From: Smithella sp. D17
GTDB taxonomy: Bacteria > Desulfobacterota > Syntrophia > Syntrophales > Smithellaceae
Reading direction: 5' to 3'
DNA length: 26,430 nt
Assembly: GCA_000753945.1 (NCBI GenBank)
Contig: JQOA01000244.1
Coordinates: 1 to 26,430 of the forward strand
Shown: one piece after another, positions 14,809 to 23,010 of the stretch
How the letters are laid out: the number at the start of each line of letters is the position of its first letter
Position numbering within the stretch: the stretch's first letter is position 1
Translations under genes and position numbers: made by a program
The notes under the pieces: generated by a model
What the model was told of the DNA's origin: nothing
Databases searched by the model: none
Seen by the model: only the letters and a program-made list of their open reading frames with translations

Positions 14809-16803
14809 CTAATAAAAATTCCTGCCAAAGAGCTGCTTGCTCAGGCCAATGAGGTCCGACCATTTCAAAAGACCACCCTTATCGGGAGGAAATCCGGTAC
14901 CCCAGATCATTCCGGCATCAATCATCCGCGGATCTTCTACGATCTTTCTATTGAGCAAGTCATTAGCCATTATTACCATGCCGGTGAGCAAAGCCATTTC
15001 AATTTCCTGTTCTGATAATTCCGCGGGCTCTCGTTTCGATATGAGCGGCAGTACTTCCGGATCCACGCTGCCGTCTTTCAGGAACATTCCCTTGCCCGAT
15101 TTTTTCAGGCCGAGACGCCCCGACTCCACTATACTTTTAAGGGTTTCCTGCGTAATCCCCATCGAGGCAAATGCCTTATAGAGAACATCAATGCCCACTT
15201 CATCGATAAGCCTGAGCGGTCCTACAGGCATTCCGAATTGCACAAGAGCTTTATCGATTTTCTCGATCGAATTTCCTTTTTCGAGATATTCAATGGAATT
15301 GTAGAGATAAGGAAAAAGCAAGGCATTCACGACAAAACCGGGATTATCCCTGCAGAGAATCGGACGTTTGCGAATGGAGGCGGCAAAGTTCAGAAGATTA
15401 TCAATAGTATCCTGGCTGGTCATTTTACCCCTGATTATTTCCACGAGTTCCATAATCCAGACGGGCGAAAAGAAGTGAGTGCCGCCGAAACGTTCAGGAA
15501 AAGTTACAAACTTGGCCATAGCAGCAACAGGGATGGAAGATGTATTGCTGGCAATGATGCAATCATTCCGTACGACTTTACAGAGTGATTCGTAGGCCTC
15601 TTTCTTCACATTAATACTTTCGAAGACCGCTTCAATGACAATATCCACTTCCTTGAATTCTGCTATGTATTCTGAGGTTGTGGTGATGCGTTTCATAAGA
15701 TCATCCACCGTAGATTTCAATCGCTTCTTTTCTGCCATTCCCTCCAGAATCTTCCGCACGAAAGCCAGTCCCCGCTCATGAGCATCAGGGAAGTCTTTGA
15801 CCAGCACGGGCATTTGCGTGTTGCGCAGAATATCGATGATAATGCCCCGGCCCATAGTTCCGAATCCCAGGATGGCTGCCTTTTTCAAAGGTTTTGGTGT
15901 GAAACCTTCAGTCATCATATTCCTGGGCTTGTCCGTCATTGTCTTGATGAAGAAGGTATTAATGCTGCCCTTGGCCTCTTTGGAAAGGACAGCTTGAGCA
16001 AAATATTTCTTTTCCAATTCCAGGGCCTCGCTGAGTGGAAGGTTGAGACCCTCTTCCATTGCCCGGATACAAAACATAGGCCCGGGGATTTCTCTCCCCT
16101 TTGTGACTTTTAAAACGTTTTGGCGGGCCATCTCAGCCACCGCTTTGACCTGGGAGAAATCATGTGCCGGTCGTTCCAGTTTGACTTTCCCGGCAGCGAT
16201 CTCCCGGAGAAAAGACTTAGCTTCTGCAAGCAGGTCTTTATCTTGCGGTACTATCCGGTCAATGATGCCCGCTTCAAGTGCTTTGGGTGCCGGGAGGAGT
16301 GTGCCCTTTAATATCAACTCTATGGCGCTGTATCCAATAAGCCGGGGCAGACGCTGGCTTCCTCCAGCGCCGGGGAAAATACCGACCTTACATTCCGGTA
16401 AGCCGATCACAGTATTTTTGGCATCCGTGGCGATCCTCGCGGTGCAGACGAGGGCAAATTCCAGTCCGCCTCCCGCACAGACACCGTTTATAGCCGCGAT
16501 TGTCGGAACTTTAAAGCCGCTGAGTCTATTGAAGGCATCATGGAAATAATCCAATCCCTTTTTAACAGAAGCCGGATCGTTCATTTGTTCAATCATCTTC
16601 AGATTGGCGCCGGCAAAGAAATTATCAGGTTTGCCGGAAATAAATATGTATCCGATGACATCTTTTTCTTTTTCCAGGACATTGAGGAATTCGCCAAAAC
16701 TCATAATGGCCTCTTCTGTCCAGGTATTCATCGCTTCATTGGGCACGTTAAAGGTGACGATTCCTATGTTATCTGCTTTCTTTAAATTAAATATATTCGC
16801 CAT
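14809..16803 (-). CDS. Fused enoyl-CoA hydratase / 3-hydroxyacyl-CoA dehydrogenase (FadB/FadJ-like)
   Basis: 664 residues, somewhat shorter than FadJ (about 714). The N-terminal crotonase domain has FAGANLKMIEQM, the oxyanion-hole region AINGVCAGGGLEFAL with E115 and GLPECKVGI with E137, both catalytic glutamates of the family. The NAD-binding domain starts near 310 with AILGFGTMGRGI. Next come IEAVFE, IASNTSS, GTHFFSPVWIMELVEIIRG (catalytic histidine and glutamate) and NPGFVVNALLFPYL. It hydrates trans-2-enoyl-CoA and oxidises the (S)-3-hydroxyacyl-CoA with NAD+, steps two and three of beta-oxidation. A GGAGG ribosome site precedes the ATG. The TetR gene lies 236 bp upstream on the same strand. 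Confidence 0.93.
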   Translation of the reverse strand: MANIFNLKKADNIGIVTFNVPNEAMNTWTEEAIMSFGEFLNVLEKEKDVIGYIFISGKPDNFFAGANLKMIEQMNDPASVKKGLDYFHDAFNRLSGFKVPTIAAINGVCAGGGLEFALVCTARIATDAKNTVIGLPECKVGIFPGAGGSQRLPRLIGYSAIELILKGTLLPAPKALEAGIIDRIVPQDKDLLAEAKSFLREIAAGKVKLERPAHDFSQVKAVAEMARQNVLKVTKGREIPGPMFCIRAMEEGLNLPLSEALELEKKYFAQAVLSKEAKGSINTFFIKTMTDKPRNMMTEGFTPKPLKKAAILGFGTMGRGIIIDILRNTQMPVLVKDFPDAHERGLAFVRKILEGMAEKKRLKSTVDDLMKRITTTSEYIAEFKEVDIVIEAVFESINVKKEAYESLCKVVRNDCIIASNTSSIPVAAMAKFVTFPERFGGTHFFSPVWIMELVEIIRGKMTSQDTIDNLLNFAASIRKRPILCRDNPGFVVNALLFPYLYNSIEYLEKGNSIEKIDKALVQFGMPVGPLRLIDEVGIDVLYKAFASMGITQETLKSIVESGRLGLKKSGKGMFLKDGSVDPEVLPLISKREPAELSEQEIEMALLTGMVIMANDLLNRKIVEDPRMIDAGMIWGTGFPPDKGGLLKWSDLIGLSKQLFGRNFY

Positions 16804-16930
16804 TTTGATACCTCCATGTATTCAGCAATTTGATGGAACATTAAAAAAATCAGGCGTGAATCGCAGCCGTTTTTGATATGTTTATAGGTTAATTGCTCCT
16901 CTCGTTTATTTCACCTTGAGAATAACTGCT

Positions 16931-16963
16931 TCCCATTTAGTCAGACCGCGAAGCAAAATGGGA
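16931..16963. repeat. Inverted repeat between tetR and the FadJ-like gene
   Basis: TCCCATTT at 16931-16938 pairs with AAATGGGA at 16956-16963. The loop holds GCTTCGCGG on the minus strand, a string also seen in the palindromic insert of the SGNH hydrolase gene. It may be a degenerate repeat unit or an attenuating hairpin; there is no T-tract on either side. Confidence 0.35.
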
Positions 16964-17039
16964 CCATTTTACCTGCTGATTCCAGAGTCGCCGGTGGAAG
17001 ACCTTGCAGCAAAGTCAACCACTGAAAGCATTAGCATGA

Positions 17040-17666
17040 TTATTTTCTTATCCCCCTGATTATAAGCTTCATAGCACGATTGATCGTGGATCTGCGATAA
17101 TCGACTTTCCCTTCTTCCAGCCTGTTTTCCTGGAATTGGATGATACCCATGAAGGTATTCCAGAATACAATTGCCGTCATTTTGGGATTGAGTTTTTGAA
17201 AAAGGCCCCTATTGATCCCTTCGGAAACAATGATCTCTAATTGGTTAAGATTAGAGATCATCAGGTGTTTGAGATGATCAAGCTTTTTGGGAGAAAGGAG
17301 GTTAGAGAAAACAGAGGCTTCGTAGCGCGATATGAGATGATAAGCATCAGGGTCTTTAAGATAAAATTCATAAGTGGCATCGGTTACTTTTTTTATTTTG
17401 ATTTCAGGAGAGATTTTTTTCATGCCGGCTATTTTGCTCAGCTTTTTGGAAAGCACATCCAGGGATGGTTCGACCAGACTATAGTAAAGATCAATTTTAC
17501 TTTTAAAATAGAGATAGATAGTTCCTTTGGATATTTCGGCCAGTTTCGCTATGTCTTCAATTGTTGTGGCTTCGTAACCTTTCTTATAGAAAAGAGCGGC
17601 GGCACTATCCCGGATTTGCTTAATTCGTAATTCTTTTTCCTTTAGTTTTCTTTCGTTGATGCCCAT
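17040..17666 (-). CDS. TetR-family transcriptional regulator
   Basis: 208 residues. The N-terminal helix-turn-helix is canonical: IRDSAAALFYKKGYEATTIEDIAKLAEISKGTIYLYFKSKIDLYYSLV (residues about 18-65). The C-terminal domain is helical, with little to identify its ligand. It stands between a FadJ-like operon and a divergent thiolase, so it most plausibly senses an acyl-CoA and represses the beta-oxidation genes, as FadR/PsrA-type TetR proteins do elsewhere. A strong dyad overlaps its own promoter start, which points to autoregulation. Confidence 0.92.
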   Translation of the reverse strand: MGINERKLKEKELRIKQIRDSAAALFYKKGYEATTIEDIAKLAEISKGTIYLYFKSKIDLYYSLVEPSLDVLSKKLSKIAGMKKISPEIKIKKVTDATYEFYLKDPDAYHLISRYEASVFSNLLSPKKLDHLKHLMISNLNQLEIIVSEGINRGLFQKLNPKMTAIVFWNTFMGIIQFQENRLEEGKVDYRRSTINRAMKLIIRGIRK

Positions 17667-17718
17667 TATCCTATAAAATATCCTCTATAAAGATATGGAA
17701 ACATAGAGAGAAAAACGC

Positions 17719-17741
17719 GTTCATTAAATGAACCTGTTCAT
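17719..17741. promoter_or_regulatory. Probable TetR operator (overlapping palindromes)
   Basis: Three half-sites in alternating orientation: GTTCAT (17719-17724), ATGAAC (17728-17733) and GTTCAT (17736-17741). The first and second form a perfect palindrome with a 3-bp centre, and the second and third one with a 2-bp centre. It lies directly against the -10 box of the tetR promoter, 53 bp from the tetR start, the classic place for autorepression. Confidence 0.75.
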
Positions 17742-17769
17742 TTCTAAACCCAAAAAGTGAGATTGTCAA
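17741..17769 (-). promoter_or_regulatory. tetR promoter
   Basis: On the minus strand: -35 TTGACA (17769-17764), 17-bp spacer, -10 TAGAAA (17746-17741, 4 of 6). Transcription would begin within the operator dyad at 17719-17741. Confidence 0.6.
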
Positions 17770-18087
17770 TTGGTTTTTTAGTAAGATTTCATAGATTATT
17801 TTTCAAGTTTAGCTACGAGAAGTAAAGTATTTGTGTACATATAAGGGTCTGCCGGCAGTTTTTTTGAATATATTTTAATAACTCGCATAAAGTCATTTAA
17901 AAAAAATGCTTTCCATGCTATAGGGATAACCTGTAAAATTCATAAAACCGTTTTTCAAAAACTTGTCAGAGATGGAAAATAAAACAAGTGCTGACGATCA
18001 TGACTGAATTTCCTGTTACAGAGAGCACTCTGAAAATCGTAATAAAGAAGGACCGATAAACCACTTATAGATCGAAAGGAGGCTTTA

Positions 18088-19275
18088 ATGAGAAATTTAA
18101 GGGAATGCGTACTTATTGACGGTGTAAGATCGGCAAATTGCCGTGCGCACGCGGAGAAGGGATGGTTTAGAAACATGATGCCGGATGTAATTCTCACATC
18201 AGTTTATTCTGCTTTATTTGACAAGGTTAAAAAGATCAAACCGGAAGACGTTGAAGCGGTTTATGTGGGTACCTCAAATCAGTCGGGTTGCCAAAATGAA
18301 CTGGCGCGCTTTTCATGGCTGGCTGGTGGATTCCCGGAGAGTGTTCCACAGAATCACGTTAACATGCAGTGCCCCTCAGGGATGGCAGCAACAGAGCATG
18401 CCGCAAGGGCTATTTTAGCCGACGAGGGAGACATCTACATTGCCGCGGGGGTTGAAGACATGCAGCATGTTCCGATGGGTCATTCTATGGAATGGCCTAA
18501 AAGGTTGTTTGAAAAGTATAATATGAACGATCTTATGATGGGTGTAACAGCGGAAAAAGTAGCAGAAGTTTATAATATCAGCAGAAAAGACATGGAAAAC
18601 ATGGCCTACTGGAGCAATATGAAAGCCGCTCAGGCTACGAAGGAAGGAAAATTCAAAAGAGAGATAGTTCCGATAGAAGGCGAAAAAGAAGACGGCACAA
18701 AGTTTATGGTGGATACTGATCAATGGATAAGAGAAGATATAACCATGGAAAAAATGGCGACGATGCAGTCCCCATTTAAGCCCGGTGGTGTAGTAACGGC
18801 AGCAACCTCTTCACCGCTGTCAACCGGTGCTGCGGCCATGTTGCTGATGGAGAGGAATCTTGCGGATAAACTCGGGCTCAGCTATCATTTAAAATATGTG
18901 GCCGGTGCCATGGCAGGCTGCGATCCGCATGTAATGGGGATTGCTCCTATTCCTGCCGTCAAAAAAGTCCTTGCCAGAGCCGGTCTCAAGATCGAAGACA
19001 TCGACATATGGGAACTCAACGAGGCTTTCTGCAGTCAGGCATTGGCCATTGTGAGGGAGCTTGGAATTGAAGAAAACGCCCCGTTTAAGAACGTAAACAT
19101 CTGGGGCGGAGCCACCGCTCTGGGTCACCCGCTGGGTGAATCGGGATGCCGTCTTTCAGTAACCTTGAACACCATTATGAAGACGGAAAGAAAAGACGCC
19201 AGGTACGGTTGCGCCACACTTTGCGGCGGATGGGGAATCGGCAATGCCATTTTATGGGAAAATGTACATAAATAG
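18088..19275 (+). CDS. Acetyl-CoA C-acyltransferase (thiolase)
   Basis: 395 residues, typical for thiolases, which cleave 3-ketoacyl-CoA with CoA in the last step of beta-oxidation (or condense acetyl-CoA in reverse). The nucleophile C95 lies in MQCPSGMAA, followed by NEAFCSQA (variant of NEAFA), the active-site histidine H347 in GGATALGHPLGESG, and the second cysteine C379 in TLCGGWGIGNA (usually CxGGG). These small departures suggest a less-studied subfamily. The ribosome site GAAAGGAGG is strong. It is divergent from tetR and probably belongs to the same regulon as the FadJ-like gene. A strong terminator follows. Confidence 0.93.
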   Translation: MRNLRECVLIDGVRSANCRAHAEKGWFRNMMPDVILTSVYSALFDKVKKIKPEDVEAVYVGTSNQSGCQNELARFSWLAGGFPESVPQNHVNMQCPSGMAATEHAARAILADEGDIYIAAGVEDMQHVPMGHSMEWPKRLFEKYNMNDLMMGVTAEKVAEVYNISRKDMENMAYWSNMKAAQATKEGKFKREIVPIEGEKEDGTKFMVDTDQWIREDITMEKMATMQSPFKPGGVVTAATSSPLSTGAAAMLLMERNLADKLGLSYHLKYVAGAMAGCDPHVMGIAPIPAVKKVLARAGLKIEDIDIWELNEAFCSQALAIVRELGIEENAPFKNVNIWGGATALGHPLGESGCRLSVTLNTIMKTERKDARYGCATLCGGWGIGNAILWENVHK

Positions 19276-19298
19276 ATTCTGAATAAACTTGAATTCGC

Positions 19299-19356
19299 AA
19301 GCGCGGATTTCAATGTAATTTTCGAAGAAAGATTACGTTTTAATCCGCGCTTTTTT
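19299..19356 (+). terminator. Thiolase terminator
   Basis: Arms AAGCGCGGATT (19299-19309) and AATCCGCGCTT (19342-19352) pair over 11 bp. GTAAT and ATTAC inside the loop extend the fold, and a run of six T follows, starting at 19351. Confidence 0.85.
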
Positions 19357-19384
19357 GAGGTTTTTAGAAAACCGTTAGAAGAGT

Positions 19385-19426
19385 AAAAAAGAAGGTTTAG
19401 AAGCATGTGCAGTAAACTCCTAAACC
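19385..19426 (-). terminator. Terminator of the tRNA-Leu gene
   Basis: On the minus strand, 13 bases after the CCA end, GGTTTAG (19426-19420) pairs with CTAAACC (19400-19394) and is followed by TTC and a run of six T. Confidence 0.6.
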
Positions 19427-19439
19427 CTTGTTTTTTAAA

Positions 19440-19526
19440 TGGTGCCGAAGCCGGGACTTGAACCCGGACAGGCGTACACCCACTAGACCCTGAACCTAGC
19501 GCGTCTACCAATTCCGCCACTTCGGC
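19440..19526 (-). tRNA. tRNA-Leu(CAG)
   Basis: 87 bases including an encoded CCA. The acceptor stem GCCGAAG/CTTCGGC pairs fully. The D-arm region reads TGGCGGAATTGGTAGACGCG, typical of tRNA-Leu. The anticodon loop TTCAGGG gives anticodon CAG on stem CTAGG/TCTAG. A long variable arm (TGGGTGTACGCC type) and the T-arm CCGGGTTCAAGTCCCGG follow. Confidence 0.95.
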
Positions 19527-19642
19527 ACGCAAAAAGTGCACTATACCTATCATCATCTTATTGTCAAGATAAAATGAACTTGAATTTAATCCCCAAAATG
19601 CTATGTTAACAAGCCAATTATCTTAATGGTTAGTGGAAAATA

Positions 19643-20605
19643 ATGATTATATTTAAGGGAACAGAAAACATAACTGAAGATTTCCGCGGATCATTTGTGA
19701 CGATCGGCAACTTTGACGGCGTACATCTGAGTCACCAATTCATTTGCCGTAAACTTGCTTCAGAGGCGAAAAAAGCAGTAACGAAATCGCTGGTTATTAC
19801 TTTTGATCCGCATCCCAAGATGATTCTTCATCCTGGCATACGGCCATTTTATCTGATCACTACTTTGGAAGAAAAACTGAAATTGCTGGAAGATTGCGGA
19901 ATTGACGGAACATTGGTAATACCTTTCTCCATGGATTATTCCCGGGTGACTGCTGAACAATTTGTCCGGGATTTTCTCGGGCAAAAGCTGGCTATTAAAA
20001 AAATTATTGTCGGCCATGATTACACTTTCGGACAGGGTAAAAAAGGTACCACGGATTACTTGATTTCCCGCGGAGGAGAAATCGGTTTTGCGGTTGAAGT
20101 AGTGGATGCCTTTAAAAGGGGAGAGAATATTGTCAGCAGCACACTGATAAGAAAATTGATCATAAAAGGCGATCTTAAAACTGTGACCAATTTGCTGGGA
20201 AGATGTTATAATATTGCCGGTATTGTAGTTTCGGGAAAGGGGCGAGGAGCAGGGCTTGGATTTCCCACAGCCAATATTGATCCTGAAAAAGATTTACTTC
20301 CGCCTTCCGGCATCTATGCCGCTTTTGTTAATATAGATGGAAAGCGTCATAGGGCAGCTTTAAATATCGGCGAGAAACCAACCTTTGCTGATTATACTTC
20401 TACTTTTGAAGTTCATCTGCTTGATTTTTCCGGTGATCTCAGAGGCAAAAGATTAAATACGGAGTTTGTGGAGAAGATTAGGGACATTATCAAATTTGAT
20501 AGTCCCGAAATGTTGAAGAAACAGATTGCGGCGGACGTAGAAAAAGCAAGATCAATTTTGGCCCATTTTTGTCATTCCCGCGCAGACGGGAATCCAGCTA
20601 TTTAA
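19643..20605 (+). CDS. ribF: Bifunctional riboflavin kinase / FAD synthetase
   Basis: 320 residues. The N-terminal FAD synthetase domain has TIGNFDGVHLSHQ (usually HLGHQ), the nucleotidyltransferase site, then SLVITFDPHPKMI-like sequence, GHDYTFGQGKKG and STLIRKLI. The C-terminal flavokinase domain has VSGKGRGAGLGFPTANI, SGIYAAFV and FEVHLLDF. It makes FMN from riboflavin and then FAD, needed by TrxB and the acyl-CoA dehydrogenase in this window. The normal protein should end about ARSIL. The last residues, CHSRADGNPAI, are encoded by a REP-like palindrome (20571-20597), so the native C-terminus has been replaced or extended by repeat DNA. Confidence 0.94.
   Translation: MIIFKGTENITEDFRGSFVTIGNFDGVHLSHQFICRKLASEAKKAVTKSLVITFDPHPKMILHPGIRPFYLITTLEEKLKLLEDCGIDGTLVIPFSMDYSRVTAEQFVRDFLGQKLAIKKIIVGHDYTFGQGKKGTTDYLISRGGEIGFAVEVVDAFKRGENIVSSTLIRKLIIKGDLKTVTNLLGRCYNIAGIVVSGKGRGAGLGFPTANIDPEKDLLPPSGIYAAFVNIDGKRHRAALNIGEKPTFADYTSTFEVHLLDFSGDLRGKRLNTEFVEKIRDIIKFDSPEMLKKQIAADVEKARSILAHFCHSRADGNPAI
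20571..20597. repeat. REP-like palindrome forming the ribF 3' end
   Basis: GTCATTCCCGCGCAGACGGG followed by AATCCAG; arms ATTCCCG (20574-20580) and CGGGAAT (20587-20593). Same unit type as 5275-5302. It lies in frame in ribF and supplies its last codons before the stop at 20603-20605. The hairpin may also act at the end of the transcript. Confidence 0.8.
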
Positions 20606-20695
20606 TCATGTTGGGTGATTTTTTACGAGTCCGTCAATTTTGCTTGGAAATATTTAAACAAATAATTACAGAATTAGATGGAGGTTAGTAAAAAG

Positions 20696-21778
20696 ATGTT
20701 AAGAATTGCTATTGTCGGCGCCACCGGGATAGTCGGTCAGCAGGCGATTGTCAGCCTGATCGGACACCCCTGGTTTAAAATAACAAAGTTGGTAGCTTCG
20801 GAGCGGTCGGCGGGGAAAAAATATATTGAAGCTCTTAAAGATGCCAATGGCTCTTCGCGCTGGTGGTGCACCGAAGAGTTGCCCGATGATATCGCTACGA
20901 TGGTTGTAGAAGAAGCGGCTTCTTTCGATGCCAGATCGGTGGATATCATTTTTTCCACAATGGATGCGGGTGCCGCCAAAGAACTGGAACCGAAGTACGC
21001 CAAAACGACACCGGTTATCAGTACCGCTTCGTCGTTTCGTTATGAAGATGACACACCGATTCTTGTCGGTGGAGTGAATATGGATCACGCGGCATTGCTC
21101 GCGGTGCAACAGAAGAATCGCCGCTGGAAGGGATTTGTTTCTCCGAAACCGAATTGTACGATTGCCGGTCTGGTGGTTTCTTTGAAACCGATACAGGAGC
21201 TTTTTGGCGTCAAGCAAGTAGTGATGACTTCGCTTCAGGCCATGTCCGGCGCAGGAAGAACTCCGGGCTTATCCGTTATGGACATGACGGAAAATGTTAT
21301 TCCCTATATATCCGGCGAAGAGCCAAAAGTGGAAACTGAGCCGCAAAAAATTTTAGGAAAGTTTACCGGCAAAAATATTAAGCATGCTCCTTTTGGCATT
21401 ACGGCGACGTGTACCCGCGTACCTGTGCTGGACGGTCATATGGTGTGCGCTTTTGTGCAAACAGAAAAACCCTGTTCGCCGGAACAAGTGAAAAAGGCAA
21501 TGATGAATTTCGGCAAGGATTTTATCGATCTTGACCTGCCCAGTTCACCGGCGCATCTGATTGATGTTACCGATGATCCTTTCCGTCCTCAGCCGAGAAT
21601 GGACAGGGATAAAGGCGGTGGGATGACTGTTACTGTTGGACGCATCCGCAAAGATCCGATTATTGAGAACGGGATCAAATATGTTTGCCTTGCTCATAAC
21701 ACCAAGTTGGGAGCGGCCAAGGGCGCTCTGCAAACAGCGGAGTATCTGGTCAAGAATTATCTGAAACTGGTTAAATAA
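20696..21778 (+). CDS. asd: Aspartate-semialdehyde dehydrogenase, archaeal/fungal type
   Basis: 360 residues. It makes L-aspartate 4-semialdehyde from aspartyl phosphate with NADPH, on the path to lysine/diaminopimelate, threonine and methionine. The NADP fold motif GATGIVG is at residues 8-14, HPWFKITKLVASERSAGKKY follows, and the catalytic C154 lies in PKPNCTIAGLV. A basic/histidine segment RVPVLDGHM is further on. The pattern fits the archaeal-type family (TIGR00978) rather than the E. coli type. I chose the ATG at 20696 because GGAGG lies 11 bases before it; the ATG at 20678 would put the ribosome site inside the gene. Confidence 0.92.
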   Translation: MLRIAIVGATGIVGQQAIVSLIGHPWFKITKLVASERSAGKKYIEALKDANGSSRWWCTEELPDDIATMVVEEAASFDARSVDIIFSTMDAGAAKELEPKYAKTTPVISTASSFRYEDDTPILVGGVNMDHAALLAVQQKNRRWKGFVSPKPNCTIAGLVVSLKPIQELFGVKQVVMTSLQAMSGAGRTPGLSVMDMTENVIPYISGEEPKVETEPQKILGKFTGKNIKHAPFGITATCTRVPVLDGHMVCAFVQTEKPCSPEQVKKAMMNFGKDFIDLDLPSSPAHLIDVTDDPFRPQPRMDRDKGGGMTVTVGRIRKDPIIENGIKYVCLAHNTKLGAAKGALQTAEYLVKNYLKLVK

Positions 21779-21830
21779 TTAGAAAATGCTAAGGGTAAAG
21801 GATGATGCCGTTAATTTTTATAAAACTGAC

Positions 21831-21860
21831 TTGGACTATTTTTAGAAACATGTATATTAT
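21831..21860 (+). promoter_or_regulatory. Possible promoter of the ATP-grasp gene
   Basis: TTGGAC at 21831-21836 and TATTAT at 21855-21860 with an 18-bp spacer, about 75 bp upstream of the start codon. Moderate match. Confidence 0.4.
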
Positions 21861-21938
21861 AAAAAACCTTAAAAAAAACGACGCTCGTAGCATGAGCATG
21901 CAGAGAGAAGTATTTTAATTTGTGGAGGTGGTGTAGTG

Positions 21939-22970
21939 ATGGCAGATATCCAGGCCGCAAAAATTCCGGTTATATTACTTTACAGCGTTGATCCGGACTG
22001 GACGAAGGAAGAAAAAGACGAAGTGATCCATCTTACGACTCAACTGGGCAATGCTTTGAGCGACACAGGGTATCCCCTGATCCTTGTTCCGATTGCGGAT
22101 GATGATATTGCCGGTCATCTCGATTGTTTCAATCCCGCCGGCCATATCATTTTTAACTGGTGTGAAGGACTTCCCGGAATAGAACATAGTGAGTGGCTGG
22201 TGGTAAAACGGCTGGAGATGCTTGGATTTACTTTTACCGGTGCAGATTCCGATACGCTGGTCCTGGCGCATGATAAATACCGTGTAAAAGTCATCATGGA
22301 TCAGGAGTGCATCCCCACGCCTGCCTGGCGTGTCTTTCATTCACCCGAACCGGGTGATTGGAATATATTCCCGGCGATTGTCAAGCCGATAAATGAACAT
22401 TGCTCCATGGGCATTACACCGGACTCCGTGGTGTTTAATGCTATGGAGTTGAAAAATCGCATATCCTTCATTCTTGATAAATATTCCCAGCCGGCTTTGG
22501 TGGAGGATTTTATTGATGGGCGCGAATTTCATGTCTCCGTCCTGGGCAATGAAAACCTGACGGTGTTACCCGCCGCGGAAATGGATTTTTCTTTTTTCGG
22601 CAATGTCCAGGACCGGCTGTGCACTTACGAATCCAAATTTATTCCCGGCGCCGAGCATTATGAAAAAATCGAAACTCTGCTGCCTGCTCCCCTGACCATT
22701 AATGAGAACGAGGCGCTGGAACTGGTTTGCAAAAAAACTTACGTTGCTTTAGGATGCCGGGATTATGCACGTATGGATGTCAGGCTGCGGGATAACGTCT
22801 TTTATGTTTTGGATGTCAATCCCAATGCGGATATCAGCATTGACGCCAGCATGGCCTGCGCCGCTGAAGTGGCCGGCATCAGCTACGGACAAATGGGCAG
22901 CCGGATTGTCCAAATGGCCGCGCAGAGGCATCCGGTATTCGGCAGGCTGTTTAAATCCACTGGTGAGTAA
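21939..22970 (+). CDS. D-alanine-D-alanine-ligase-like ATP-grasp protein
   Basis: 343 residues. The ATP-grasp pattern is clear: HDKYRVKVIMDQECIPTPAWRV (start of the central domain), PAIVKPINEHCSMGI (ATP-binding lysine and serine/glycine loop), ALVEDFIDGREFHVSVLGN, YARMDVRLRDNVFYVLDVNPNADIS (Mg-binding aspartate and asparagine). Ddl itself has EVNTxPG at the last site; DVNPNADIS is different. There is no peptidoglycan gene nearby. It may therefore ligate another amino acid or peptide, as in several Ddl-like side branches. GGAGG lies 10 bases before the ATG at 21939; a GTG at 21936 is also possible. Confidence 0.85.
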   Translation: MADIQAAKIPVILLYSVDPDWTKEEKDEVIHLTTQLGNALSDTGYPLILVPIADDDIAGHLDCFNPAGHIIFNWCEGLPGIEHSEWLVVKRLEMLGFTFTGADSDTLVLAHDKYRVKVIMDQECIPTPAWRVFHSPEPGDWNIFPAIVKPINEHCSMGITPDSVVFNAMELKNRISFILDKYSQPALVEDFIDGREFHVSVLGNENLTVLPAAEMDFSFFGNVQDRLCTYESKFIPGAEHYEKIETLLPAPLTINENEALELVCKKTYVALGCRDYARMDVRLRDNVFYVLDVNPNADISIDASMACAAEVAGISYGQMGSRIVQMAAQRHPVFGRLFKSTGE

Positions 22971-23010
22971 AAAAAGAAATTATAGTGAACACTTTAATTT
23001 ATTCATTTGT

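Larger units (their letters stand above)
17667..18087. other. Divergent regulatory spacer between tetR and thiolase genes
   Basis: The left third holds the tetR promoter and TetR operator described separately. From about 17770 to 18070 I see only AT-rich sequence with no convincing thiolase promoter, no second copy of the TGAAC/GTTCA half-site, and no open frame. GAAAGGAGG just before 18088 is the thiolase ribosome site. Confidence 0.5.

Noticed and set aside
19125..19556. Minus-strand open frame of 143 codons with the string AEVAELVDALGSGSSGCTPV
   Set aside because: It is the translation of the tRNA-Leu gene and its flanks, a well-known false protein in annotations; the tRNA explains the sequence fully.
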